From contig JAAAUF010001048.1 of assembly GCA_015499985.1 (NCBI GenBank), positions 1 through 13,278 of the forward strand: a stretch of DNA of 13,278 nt, read 5' to 3'. This stretch comes from Haplosporangium gracile (taxonomy: Eukaryota > Mortierellomycota > Mortierellomycetes > Mortierellales > Mortierellaceae). Below the pieces are notes generated by a model. That model was not told the origin of the DNA. It made no database searches and saw nothing but the letters and a program-made list of their open reading frames with translations. The position numbers and the translations under genes were made by a program. Positions 1 through 8,630 of this stretch are shown here, piece by piece. Within the stretch, counting starts at the first letter, position 1; every line of letters starts with the position of its first letter.

Positions 1-127
1 TTTTTTTTGCACTTCTGTCTGTATTCACAACTTGCAACACTGGACCAGGAACTCAACTATCCATCTCAACGAGTCTACCGTCTAAACTTCTTCCACTTCT
101 ACCAAAACCCATGTAACATGAATGTAG
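1..127 (+). other. Probable 3' part of the first intron of the AP-3 sigma gene
   Basis: The + strand exon starting at 128 is preceded by an AG acceptor (126-127) and, in its own frame, by a stop codon at 125-127, so coding does not run on directly. The first exon of this family encodes an N-terminus of about 20-25 residues (first beta strand, ending near a Phe-Tyr-Gln motif). No ATG with such an N-terminus is visible here. The pyrimidine-rich sequence from 90 onward and the possible branch site GTAAC at 115-119 fit an intron end. The first exon therefore probably lies left of the window. Confidence 0.55.
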
Positions 128-1075
128 GACATTGCAACACAACAAGCGCTCATCAAAGAGATCTTCCAACTCATCTCAAAACGGCCCGATACCGTCTGCA
201 ATTTCCTGGAGGGATCGCAGATGTTGGGCGGTCAGGATACTCGTGTCATCTACCGTCACTATGCGACTTTGTACTTTGTCTTTGTCGTCGATGAATCTGA
301 GAGTGAACTCGGTATCTTGGATCTTATCCAGGTAAGCTATGGGCAAAAATGGATCGTGAGATGTATTATTTGACGCGTTATTAACCCCCCCCCCCCCACC
401 TGGCGGTTTTGGAGTGGTCTTACATTTTCTTTGACACTTTCTCCCCTTTTTTTTTTTTTTTTTTATATAGGTCTTTGTGGAGAGCTTGGATAGATGCTTT
501 GAAAACGTCTGCGAATTGGACTTGGTACGTTAAGAAAGTGTACCCAGATCGATGTTGTATACCGCCCGTGGACATGGCCTACGTGGCATCAGGATATTTC
601 ACCCAGATACTCACAGGACAGGACACGAAGACATGAGGACAACATGATGCCAAAGGAGACCTTCTATTGTCAGATTCAAGCGGGAAATTCAGGAAGATGT
701 ACTTGTCGTTTTGAGTATCACGACATCGATAAAAGGCAAGGTATAACTAAACCTTCATATTATGTGCTCGTCCCCAATTGTAGATTTTTCACTTCAAGGA
801 GGTACACGATATCTTGGCCGAGGTCATCACAGGTGGCATGGTAAGCGATAACACTCTAATCAAGGCACTACTCTCCACACTGATAGACTTTTATCATGTT
901 TTTTCCGAACCTGAACACGTCTTTTCTAAACTCGTTTTTTTTACGTCCAAATACAACAAAAATCGTTATTTAGGTGCTGGAGACGGATATTGGCGATATA
1001 GTGACGGCAGTACAGGAGGCAGGGAAACTTGCCAAAAAGCCTACAGGACTCTTGGCCCAAAAGTCACCCTTTTAG
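128..1075 (+). CDS. APS3: AP-3 adaptor complex sigma subunit, 5' end missing
   Basis: Small chain of the heterotetrameric AP-3 adaptor, which sorts membrane cargo from Golgi/endosomes to the vacuole or lysosome. Exons are 128-331, 471-524, 784-840 and 974-1075; all introns are GT-AG (139, 259 and 133 nt) and every junction is in phase 0. The joined frame gives 138 residues ending at TAG 1073-1075. Visible marks: the clathrin-adaptor small-chain signature VIYRHYATLYF, the run ESELGILDLIQVFVESLD, then FENVCELDL and IFHF..VHDILAEVITGGMVLE. These fit sigma-3 rather than sigma-1 or sigma-2 (HFKEVH at the IFH segment, GGMVLET). About 20-25 N-terminal residues are missing, giving an estimated full length near 160, shorter than the 190-odd residues of human and budding-yeast proteins because the C-terminal tail is short. 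The identification is firm; only the 5' end is open. Confidence 0.93.
385..464 (+). repeat. 13-C run and 18-T run inside an AP-3 sigma intron
   Basis: A run of 13 C lies at 385-397 and a run of 18 T at 447-464, both inside the intron 332-470. The T run sits just before the acceptor TATATAG and serves as its polypyrimidine tract. The C run has no clear role. Both lengths are prone to sequencing error and length polymorphism. Confidence 0.9.
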
Positions 1076-1316
1076 AAAAACCCTTTTGCGCACCTTGGCG
1101 GATCAAAATTTAAACTATTACCATCAACCATCAACCATTTCCCTGTACGCTCGGAATAGAATGACAACGTTGGATGTTGGAGAAAGAGAGGATTTTACAA
1201 AAATAACAAAAAAAAAAAAAAAAATGAGAAAGAGGAATGAGACTATGAAGGGGATATGTGAATGGGTTTTGGAAGGAAGATGTAAGAAAAAAGAGAGAGA
1301 GAGAGATTGACTCTTT
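1076..1316. other. Convergent 3' flank between AP-3 sigma and MRPL1
   Basis: 241 nt separate the two stop codons of these tail-to-tail genes. The stretch holds a 17-A run (1208-1224) and an AG dinucleotide run (1292-1306). No canonical AATAAA is visible on either strand. Both 3' UTRs must end here or overlap each other, so antisense overlap of the two mRNAs is likely. I see no further gene. Confidence 0.6.
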
Positions 1317-2708
1317 CTAAGGGTTGCTGATCAATGGGATACCAGGTCCTTGTGTCGATGAGATATAAACGTTCTTGACCCAGTCTATTTGATAGAAAAA
1401 AGAGAGAAGTGGAAATAATGTTAGCTCATAGACATAAGCGATAAGGTGAAGATCCAGTTTAAAACGACAACCGCAGTCGTAGCCCTAGAGGCAACATACC
1501 CTTCTTGACGAAACGCTCTGCGGCGAGGACCTTCATCTGCTCCAAAATGATCTGGTAGTTTCCCTCGATATCCTTCTGATCCCAGTTGACCTTTCCAATG
1601 ACTAGTTTGGAGATTAAAAACAAAAAGAAAAAGTTAGGACTACGAAACAAAAAAAAAAAGAATGCAAAATAACGCCACCAAACTTGCAATTCCGCGAACC
1701 CGTCAAAAACTTACTGGTGTGGACAACGCCGTTCTTATCGCCACGGATATCAAAAGCCGCCGTCTGGGCCTTAATGACCCCGGAAATATCCTCAGTAACA
1801 GTCCCCTTCTTGGTCGTGGGCATCAAACCCTTGGGTCCCAAAATACGGGCCAACTTTGTGACACTAGGGTACATCCCCGGTGTAGAAATACACTTGTCAA
1901 ACTTATGTTTACCCTCCTCAACCTCCTTCACCAGCTCGGGACCGCCCACAATTTGAGCACCGGAGGCACGGGCTTCCTCGGCAAGCTTGCCCTCGGCAAA
2001 GACGAGGATGACAGAGTCCTGTTTGATAGCCTTCTGAAGGAGGACAGATGTGCGGATGGGTTGAGAGTGCTTCTCGGCTTTGGTGTTTGTCTGGATGTGG
2101 ACTTCAACCAGGTGGTTGGGTTTACTGACCTCCTTCGCCTATTTGGTTGATGGTTTTTTGAAAGAAGGGTGATTGGTTGAGTGGACTGTGATCATGGCGG
2201 TTGCTGCTCTTGGGTGAGATCGGTCCTTGTCGTAACACTTTTCAATAATCCCTGATCCGCGTCGCCTCTTTTTTTTTTAAGTGACAGGACTTCTGTGATG
2301 TGCTACAATTCCTTCAATTGCTTTCGGGCTACTCTCTACCCTCTCCTGGCAGAAGAAGCTTGTTCCTGTATCCTCTCGTCTATATCCTGCTCATTTGGAC
2401 GGTGATATCTCTGTATCCCTCCTCGTCTCCGAAAAGTTCTCGCTTTCTGTTTTCATCCAGCTCTCCTGACTTTACTATCCTCGCCATCCTTCTGCTCGCT
2501 TGCTCTGCTAAGTTGTTACCTTAAGGACGGCAAGAGCGTCAGTGAAGGTCATGGCGCCAGGGAGAGAGTTGGGCGCCTTCTTTGCCGAAGCATATCCTCT
2601 GTGTCCTCCTGTAAGAATGTAAGTCGTTCCAATGGCGCCGCAGGCACTGACGGCAATCGTCCTTGATGGAACAGCAAGAGCTGCCCGTGTGATGAGAGTG
2701 CTGGACAT
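1317..2708 (-). CDS. MRPL1: Mitochondrial large-subunit ribosomal protein uL1m
   Basis: Bacterial-type L1 protein of the mitochondrial 54S/39S subunit, forming the mobile L1 stalk near the tRNA exit site. Exons on the - strand: 2708-2520, 2138-1715, 1601-1500 and 1384-1317; introns are 381, 113 and 115 nt, all GT-AG. The spliced frame is 783 nt, 260 aa, ending at TAG. Residues 1-39 are Arg/Ser/Ala-rich without acidic residues and end in RGYA, like a mitochondrial targeting peptide. The core carries the L1 signature at about 153-170 (KLARILGPKGLMP, then KGTV.EDI), followed by the D-NGVVHTIIGKV segment and NVYISSTQGPG near the C-terminus, typical of mitochondrial and bacterial L1 rather than cytosolic L10a. 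The start is the first ATG; no other ATG lies in the 150 nt upstream. The last exon is only 68 nt and was found from its acceptor and the conserved C-terminal sequence. Confidence 0.95.
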
Positions 2709-2853
2709 GGCTGATGTGTAATGAAGAAGGAAGGCGATGTAAGGAGAGAGGGGAAGTTGACACTCAGGAACAGGGGCTAGTAGGCGACAGTTCAAATGCC
2801 GATGTCGGACAGCAATTGCAGGGTAAACAAAAAATGTGGCTTGAAACCGATCT

Positions 2854-2864
2854 GTCACGTGCAC
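2854..2864 (-). promoter_or_regulatory. CACGTG (E-box type) element upstream of MRPL1
   Basis: The sequence GTCACGTGCAC contains the palindrome CACGTG at 2856-2861, about 150 nt upstream of the MRPL1 start codon. In fungi such sites are bound by bHLH factors of the Cbf1/Pho4 type. Two further ACGT cores lie nearby (about 2874-2887). Occupancy cannot be judged from sequence. Confidence 0.4.
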
Positions 2865-3129
2865 CTAGAATCGCACGTCTACACGTCCGCGACTTTAGAC
2901 GAAAGAAGAAGCTCTCCTTGACCTGGTTCTCACTTCTCGAAGACAATCGAGGCCTTGCTGCATAGCAGGGTATGATACGTAAGAGAGTAGAAACTGTACC
3001 GGTAGAGTTGGGGCAGGCCTTTTTTCTTATCTCGATTACTCTGATAATAACGGCACTCGCCATTAACAATTTCACATCAGAAATAAGAGGAAAGCTTCTG
3101 TTTTCAAGAAAAATGGTCAAAGCGGACAA

Positions 3130-3163
3130 GAGTAATATTCCTCATGGGTGCGGAATATTGTTC
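3130..3163. repeat. 12-bp hairpin with a repeated octamer
   Basis: The arms 3130-3141 and 3152-3163 can pair over 12 positions (8 contiguous Watson-Crick pairs AATATTCC/GGAATATT, extended in RNA by two G-U and two Watson-Crick pairs) around a 10-nt loop. A third copy of AATATTCC lies at 3189-3196, so the middle copy could pair with either flank. The hairpin lies between the likely permease 3' end and the MRPL1 promoter. Function is unknown. Confidence 0.6.
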
Positions 3164-3315
3164 GATCCAAGCTCGCATCCAAAAGAAAAATATTCCTAAA
3201 CCTATTACAATGTACTTGTTCCCCACGTTTTATCGTCTTCATGAATCATAGCACGAGCTTTGACAACAAAAAGCCGCAAACAACGAGAGGTTTTCTTGAT
3301 GGGGTATTATAATTT

Positions 3316-3321
3316 TTTATT
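3316..3321 (-). terminator. Candidate poly(A) signal of the permease mRNA
   Basis: AATAAA on the - strand, about 65 nt downstream of the permease stop codon, in an AT-rich setting. The position is normal for a fungal cleavage/polyadenylation signal. Confidence 0.5.
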
Positions 3322-3385
3322 ATGGATAATGTTACAATGGTAGTGAGATGAGGGGTGTGAAAATGTGTAAGAATGAACGTACTGC

Positions 3386-5263
3386 TTAAGCAAAGATGTG
3401 AATGGCCTTCTTCCACCAAGGAGAGTTCCTCTTCTCAGCTTGGGAGGCAGTATCATCAACATTCATAGAAGTATCAATGAACGAGCGTCCAGTGTCTAGA
3501 TCGATATCGACCAACTTCAGGATCTTGGTCTTGCACCAGAACTTGTTTCCGAGATAGAGGAGAACAACAAAGGGCAAAGTAATATAAGCGGAGAGGAAGG
3601 ACTTGATGTTGAAGGGCGAGAAGGCGGTGTATCCCTGACCGAGGAGAATGACTGCACAGATGAAGATGGTGTAGATGGGGCCGAAGGGGTAGAGGTGCGA
3701 GATGAAGGGGAGGTCCTTGAGGTTGCGGCCTTGGGCCTTGTAGGCCATACGGAAACGGATGTGGTTGACAGCGATACCGACCCAGGCAATAAAACCGGTG
3801 GTCGAAGAGAGGGAAAGCAACCAGTTGTAGGCCTCACCCTGACCGATCTGGGGGAGGGAGACAATGAAGGCCAAGCAGCCGACAAGGGAGGTGGCGAGGA
3901 CGCACCAGACGGGGACACCCCAACGGTTGACATAGGCAAAGAATTTGGGGGCAGAGCCCTCCTTGGAGAGGGTATGAAGGGCACGGGAGGAAGCATAGAG
4001 ACCAGAGTTTCCAGCAGAGAGAATGGCGACCAAGATGACGGCGTTCATGATATCACCTCCGACCGCGATACCGGCACGGAGAAAGACACGGGTGAAGGGC
4101 GAGGACTTGATGTCACCATCGTCGTTACTGAGAACAGAGTCGTTGTAGGGAATGCAGAGTCCGATGATGGTGATGGTGAGGATATAGAAGAGGAGAATAC
4201 GCCAGAAGACCTGACGAATCGCACGGGGCACGTTCTTGCGGGGGTTCTTGGTCTCTCCAGCAGCAATACCGACCAACTCGGCACCCTGGAACGAGAATCC
4301 GGCGTTCAAGAAGATCGAGGCCAAACCGGCAAATCCACCGTGAAAGGGTCCCAAGTTAAAGACTGCAGCACCAGGCTTAGGGGCAACAGAGCCATCGGCC
4401 TCAATGAAACCCTTGCCGACAGCGCCACCAATGTAGAGGAAACCGACAATGATGAAGACAGCGACGGCGAGGACCTTGATCAAACTGAGCCAGTACTCGG
4501 TCTCACCATAGGCCTTGACTGTGGTGAGGTTGAGTGCGGTGAGGACGATGATGAAGACAAGGGCCCAAACCCAGGCCGGGCAAAATTGTTCGGGAAGCCA
4601 GTAAGAGATAACCACGCCGGCGGCAACCAGTTCTGCAGCAAGGGTAATCGACCAAGAGAACCAGTACACCCATCCTATTTGTATAGAGATAACAAAGATA
4701 AAGATAAAAAAAAAGTAGAATTAGGAACCAGGTCGGGGATTGGAAATGACGAGAATGGAACCAAGGAAGGGGTGTGTACCCCAAAAGAGATACAAAGACC
4801 CTGCAAATATGAAGACTCCGAGGTTTCAAGAATAAGGGCGGCGCAACCAGAAACGAAGAATAGCCAACTTACCAAGCATGAATCCAAAGGCAGGGTCAAC
4901 AAAGCGGGTACCGTAGGCGTTAATCGATCCAGTAATAGGCAAGTAGGTAGTCATCTCTCCAAGAGAGCTCATGAAGCAGTAGACCATGGTTCCAATGAGA
5001 CCATAGGCGATCAGGGCATAACCAGGTCCGGCAACCGCGATAGATATTCCTGAGGCCAAGAAGAGACCGGTACCGATGGTGCCTCCAAGGGAGATCATGG
5101 TCAAGTGGCGGGCCTGCAGGTTACGCTGGAGGCCATCAGAACCCTCGCCAGTGCTGAGTTCGTTGTTGTGCTGCTGGATGGACTCGGTGGTTTCGAGCTT
5201 TTCGCCGTAGTCGGGCTGTCCATCGTAGGACTCCATTTGTTCGCCGTATTCAGTCTTGGACAT
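3386..5263 (-). CDS. Yeast-type amino-acid permease (APC superfamily)
   Basis: Plasma-membrane proton-coupled amino-acid importer of the fungal YAT family. Exons on the - strand are 5263-4873 and 4674-3386, with one GT-AG intron of 198 nt joined in phase 1 (Leu-Gly-Trp); 559 aa, TAA stop. An acidic, hydrophilic cytosolic N-tail (1-48) precedes RHLTMISLGGTIGTGLFLASG, the broken first helix with the substrate-binding GTIGTG loop (about 52-72). Then come GEM..YLPITGS (102-113), FQGAELVGIAAGET in the middle, and the HIRFRMAY..QG segment. About 12 membrane helices are visible, and the C-tail is short and cytosolic. Length is normal for the family. The start is the first ATG after a TATA box; no ATG occurs on this strand in the 245 nt between them. 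Substrate cannot be read from the sequence: general, basic or other amino acids are all possible. Transcription may respond to nitrogen supply, judging from GATA cores upstream, but this is inference. Confidence 0.95.
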
Positions 5264-5507
5264 GGCGCTGTGTTAATGTATATGGAGGAGGAGAAGGGGT
5301 GGAGATAGAATGTACAAAGGAGAAAGAGAGAGAGAGAGGTGTTGTTACAGAAGAGGGAGAGGGAGGGGTGGTTGTGATACAAAAGGGAAAGGAGGAAACC
5401 CTTTTGAGGGTATGAGGATGAGGAAGTAGAGGGGGGTGAGGTTGGGACGGAAGGCAGGATGCAAGGAAAGAGAAGAAAAGGAGGACGAAGGGAGGGGGAT
5501 GATCAGT
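5264..5507 (-). promoter_or_regulatory. Pyrimidine-rich, ATG-free leader of the permease
   Basis: Between the TATA box and the start codon the - strand is strongly C/T-rich and includes a CT run (complement of 5325-5338). It contains no ATG at all over about 244 nt, so scanning ribosomes would reach the annotated start first. CT-rich stretches near the start site are typical of strongly expressed fungal genes. The transcription start lies somewhere in this stretch. Confidence 0.55.
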
Positions 5508-5515
5508 CTTTTATA
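5508..5515 (-). promoter_or_regulatory. TATA box of the permease gene
   Basis: The - strand reads TATAAAAG (within GATATAAAAGA), a full match to the TATA consensus, about 245 nt before the start codon. TATA boxes in fungi mark regulated genes, which fits a nutrient transporter. Confidence 0.6.
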
Positions 5516-5566
5516 TCGTTTGTGCCCAGAATGCCAGTTGGTCTCTCATGGTGATATGAAGGGATG

Positions 5567-5571
5567 ATTGG
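5567..5571 (-). promoter_or_regulatory. CCAAT box upstream of the permease TATA box
   Basis: CCAAT on the - strand (GTCACCAATCATC), about 52 nt upstream of the TATA box, a usual distance for a HAP/NF-Y site. Short motif, so moderate confidence only. Confidence 0.4.
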
Positions 5572-5660
5572 TGACTGATTGCCTATTGAGTAATCAACAA
5601 ATCAAGACCGACTGAATTAAAATACAAACCAGAAACATAACGGCGGCTATACTGAGCTGT

Positions 5661-5670
5661 TGATATATCA
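5661..5670. promoter_or_regulatory. TGATATATCA palindrome with two GATA cores
   Basis: A perfect 10-bp palindrome holding two divergent GATA cores, about 400 nt upstream of the permease start codon. Fungal nitrogen regulators (AreA/Gat1 class) bind GATA pairs in permease promoters. Another GATA core lies at 5553-5556. Binding is inferred only. Confidence 0.3.
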
Positions 5671-5671
5671 G

Positions 5672-8200
5672 TGACGACAGATGAGCCTACCTCCTCCTCC
5701 TCTTCTATAGTTCTTGGCTAAGGAGAATAAAAAGGTACCAACTGGTTTGACTTGGATCTGGTTTTTATGTGTTGACTGTCACCCGCATGACAAGCAACGA
5801 CGTACTCTAGTCTATCCCCCCCTCCCCCCTCCCTCTTCCTTTGAAATGAGACTATTGAGAGAGCTTACTGGACAAGAAAACTGGGACCTGGGGAATCGAT
5901 CTCAGAGAATAACAACCAGGGCGAGTCAATCAGCCTGTAAGTCATCTTGACAGCGGATGAGATTATTGTTATAAGAGGGACAGTCGTGTTTGTCTCAATT
6001 TCCCACCTTTTTCTTTTCTTCCAGGGGACACCACTTTCAAACAGAAATATAAATCACGCCAGACCAGTGAAAGAGGAACTAGAAACCACACCAACAATGA
6101 GAAGGAAAGATGTGCGGTTGAGAAGTGAGAAGGCAGGGCAGGAAGGTCGACTAGTCGCAATTTGGGTTTATCGATTTCGTTGGTGATGTCTCGAGCAAGG
6201 CGCCCACTTCCTCTCGTCCCTTTTCCCCTTCCAACTTGCGCGTGCGTCCGTCGGTTGTCGTTGAAAAAGAGAAAAGCCCATGGAAGCCAAGGACATTTCG
6301 ATTATTTATTATTTTTTTTGGGTGTTTGTGTTGTGGTTGTTGTCCGTTTTTGGTCTTGTCTGGTTACTTTCGCACACTAAGCATAAATTGAATGAAGAGA
6401 CAAACAACTCTATCTCTCTTTTGCAACGAACGGAAGGTTTATCCTCCTTTTTTTTCTTTTTGTTCCTACGCCCTCCGAAAATGGTGCACAACCTCAGTCA
6501 AATCGCGGGCATGAAGGAAGCGAAGGAAATGAAAGGAAAAAGGAGAGAGTGACGAGTGAGAGCAAATAAAAAAACATGAAGCAGCGTGGTTGTCGCTGCT
6601 GTTGTTTGTTTTGCTTTTGAGTGTTTTACGTCTTGTTTATTTGTTTCTATGACTGATTTGTACACACTTCGTTCCTTCATTGTTTGTTAGACTTTTGCTC
6701 CGTCACCATTGGAGCAGAAAGGACTCTTGGCCATGCCATCCCTTTGGAGCAATGTTGAAGAAAACAAATAACAAAAGCAAAAATGAAGATTGAGCTGACT
6801 AACAATCCCTCCTTCCTCCTTCTTCTCCACCGTACTCCCCCTTTGGTAGATTCTCCATGAACTCTCTCACAGTAATCTCCCTCCCCTTCTCTCTCTCTCT
6901 CTCCTTCCTGTCCAAAGCAAGCAAAACAACCCAAAAATGAATGCGAACCACTCGCAAATCAACCCGGGAGATTTTCTCAAATGGCCGTTTTTTCTTCGCT
7001 TACGGCTCTCATCTGCACCTCCCTCGATCCATCCCTCCCCCTCCATGCATATTTCGTACCCTTTTCTTTTCTTTTCTCCGCCCACCTAAACCTACTCTCA
7101 CGCTCTTGCCCACTCGTTCTTTGCCTTCTTATCGAATCTCGTGACAACCTTGCATGCCGAAACCCAATGATACCTCTTCCTCTCTGTTCAAGAAAACTCA
7201 GACATAGTAATAAGTGCTAGCCCACTCTATTTTTCTATTACGAATGAAGGAGGGAGTCTTGGATTAGAGTTTCCAAAACGCCGTTTACCCATCTACTTCT
7301 TTTTCCCTCTTTCCCTCTCTCACTCTCTTACTCGTTCGTTTCGACTGTTTCTCCCACCCATCCTCATCATACCTTCCTTTTTTTTTTTTTTTTTTTTTCT
7401 CTCACACTTGCGTTTATCCACCCTCGCTTTATCTCACGCTCATATTTTATCGTTTTTCGTTCTTGGTTTGATGTCGGAGAACCGAAACCCGCAGTCAAGT
7501 TACTTTTACGAGTGTGATCTTAGCGAGCGGAGGTGTCATTCATGGGATGGAAGGAAGACATCCTCAATATCTCCAAAAGATCAAGTGTTCTCAGCTTTCA
7601 GGGTTCACGGCTGAGATAGAAATGAGGAAGCAGTCTCAAAAGAAAAACTGATTATCAGTGCTTTTCCTCCTCCATCATTTTCTATCACCGCCCACAGTGG
7701 ACGTCAAATGTCAATGTCGAAGAGAAGGAGAAGGGAAAGAAAGGTTGGTGCATTGTTTTTGACATGCGGATGGGCATAGAGCGCATAGGTGAAAATGCCA
7801 ACAAAGCGACGGTGGAAGGTTGCATTGGTCGTCTTATTTAACTTTTTTTCGAATAGGTCCCAAAATAAACAAGACATCACTCTCGCTCTACTTTTGTGAG
7901 GACGAACGAAAGCGTCGATATGACGGTAATGGTCTAGATAGACTCGTTTGTGTCTTCATACCAGTGACATAAACAAAGACATAAACATCCACGACCTGCA
8001 AATAGCTACAGACACGCATCAGAAAAAACAACAAACAAAACACTAGGGAACAATACACAATCGAGACAGATCGAGCACGCCTCTGGAAAAAAAAAAAGAG
8101 TCAAAAATGCAAACAAGCAAACAACAATGCGTGCGAAAGTACCAAACTGGGAAGCAAACACACCCATGATTCATATGTTTGCCATACTCTTTCTTTGTTT
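5672..8200. other. Long stretch without a supported gene
   Basis: I read both strands for conserved protein segments, tRNA A/B boxes with foldable arms and snRNA landmarks, and found none. Open frames are short (about 90 codons or fewer), low in complexity and often lack ATG. The + strand is pyrimidine-rich from about 6190 to 7480, including a TC run (6888-6903) and 21 T (7378-7398), then A-rich from about 7620 to 8150. It may hold distal promoter elements of the permease, an unrecognised non-coding transcript or degraded sequence. Confidence 0.5.
7378..7398. repeat. 21-T homopolymer
   Basis: A run of 21 T on the + strand at the end of a pyrimidine-rich block. Such a run is unstable in length and could act as a nucleosome-excluding poly(dA:dT) tract. 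Confidence 0.85.
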
Positions 8201-8210
8201 ACCGAGGGGG

Positions 8211-8225
8211 AGAGAGAGAGAGAGA
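8211..8225. repeat. AG dinucleotide microsatellite
   Basis: Seven AG units plus one A. Similar short AG/CT runs occur at 1292-1306, 5325-5338 and 6888-6903, so purine/pyrimidine dinucleotide runs are a general trait of the non-coding DNA here. Confidence 0.8.
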
Positions 8226-8261
8226 AGGAGGACACAAACAAATCCAAAAAATTGGCATTTG

Positions 8262-8267
8262 TTTATT
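8262..8267 (-). terminator. Possible distal poly(A) signal of PRP16
   Basis: AATAAA on the - strand, about 365 nt beyond the PRP16 stop codon. It is the nearest canonical hexamer I see on that strand, but the distance is long for a fungal 3' UTR, so a degenerate nearer signal may be used. Confidence 0.2.
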
Positions 8268-8383
8268 TCGGCGTAATGTTTGTGTTTGTATCTGTTATTA
8301 ATGTTGTTGTGTGGCGTAGTGCGGAAAAAGGTTGCTGCTTGTTTGTTTTCGTAATCGTGGGTTTTGGAGAAAGAGCGAGCGAG

Positions 8384-8421
8384 AGAGGGTAACAAGAGCG
8401 ATAGAGGGCAACAAGAGCGAG
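8384..8421. repeat. 19-nt tandem duplication
   Basis: Two adjacent 19-nt units, 8384-8402 and 8403-8421, differ at two positions (AGAGGGTAACAAGAGCGAT and AGAGGGCAACAAGAGCGAG). They lie in the 3' flank of PRP16 with no coding role visible. Confidence 0.8.
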
Positions 8422-8630
8422 ACAGCCAGTAAGAGAGTGGGCATTAAGGTGGAAGTATGTGGTACACCTCATCATTCATGTGTGTGTCAATTACACACAC
8501 AACACACGCAGGATCATCAAAACAAAGGCTCTCTTAAAAGAGCGAACAATGAGGCCCATTTTGTTTTTGTAGTTTCTTGAAAGAAGATAATAAACAATTT
8601 CCCCACTTCTCTCCCTCCTGCCCCACCACT

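Larger units (their letters stand above)
2709..3385. other. Intergenic: MRPL1 promoter and permease 3' flank
   Basis: Both neighbours are on the - strand, so this 677-nt stretch holds the 3' UTR of the permease (right end) and the promoter of MRPL1 (left end). It contains a CACGTG element, a poly(A) signal and a hairpin with a repeated octamer, listed separately. The short open frames here look random, and no gene is supported. Confidence 0.6.

Noticed and set aside
76..111. A stretch reading ...FYQNP just upstream of the AP-3 sigma exon, at the spacing where family members have FYQ
   Set aside because: Joining it in frame would need removal of 16 nt without GT-AG ends, far below any usable intron, and the residues before it do not match the family N-terminus. 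Chance in a pyrimidine-rich intron end is more likely.
630..680. C/D snoRNA in the 259-nt AP-3 sigma intron (ATGATGC resembles box C)
   Set aside because: The motif is imperfect, no CTGA box D follows at the expected distance and no terminal stem is seen.
3107..3175. tRNA gene suggested by A-box and B-box matches
   Set aside because: The D arm, T stem (only three pairs) and acceptor stem do not form, so it is not a tRNA; kept only as a weak small-RNA lead.
3695..5053. A 452-codon open frame on the + strand, antisense to the permease
   Set aside because: It mirrors the well-supported permease exons and runs through the intron. Its product is a hydrophilic, Gly/Asp/Glu-rich sequence without recognisable domain, as expected from the complement of a biased membrane-protein gene.
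5101..5382. Upstream open frame overlapping the permease start
   Set aside because: It opens with TTG rather than ATG, and no ATG exists in the leader, so no upstream ORF is supported.
5887..5905. B-box-like GATCGATTC on the - strand
   Set aside because: No A box at suitable distance and no cloverleaf arms.
7471..7614. 47-codon ATG frame within the empty interval
   Set aside because: Short, no recognisable motif, no supporting context; within chance expectation.
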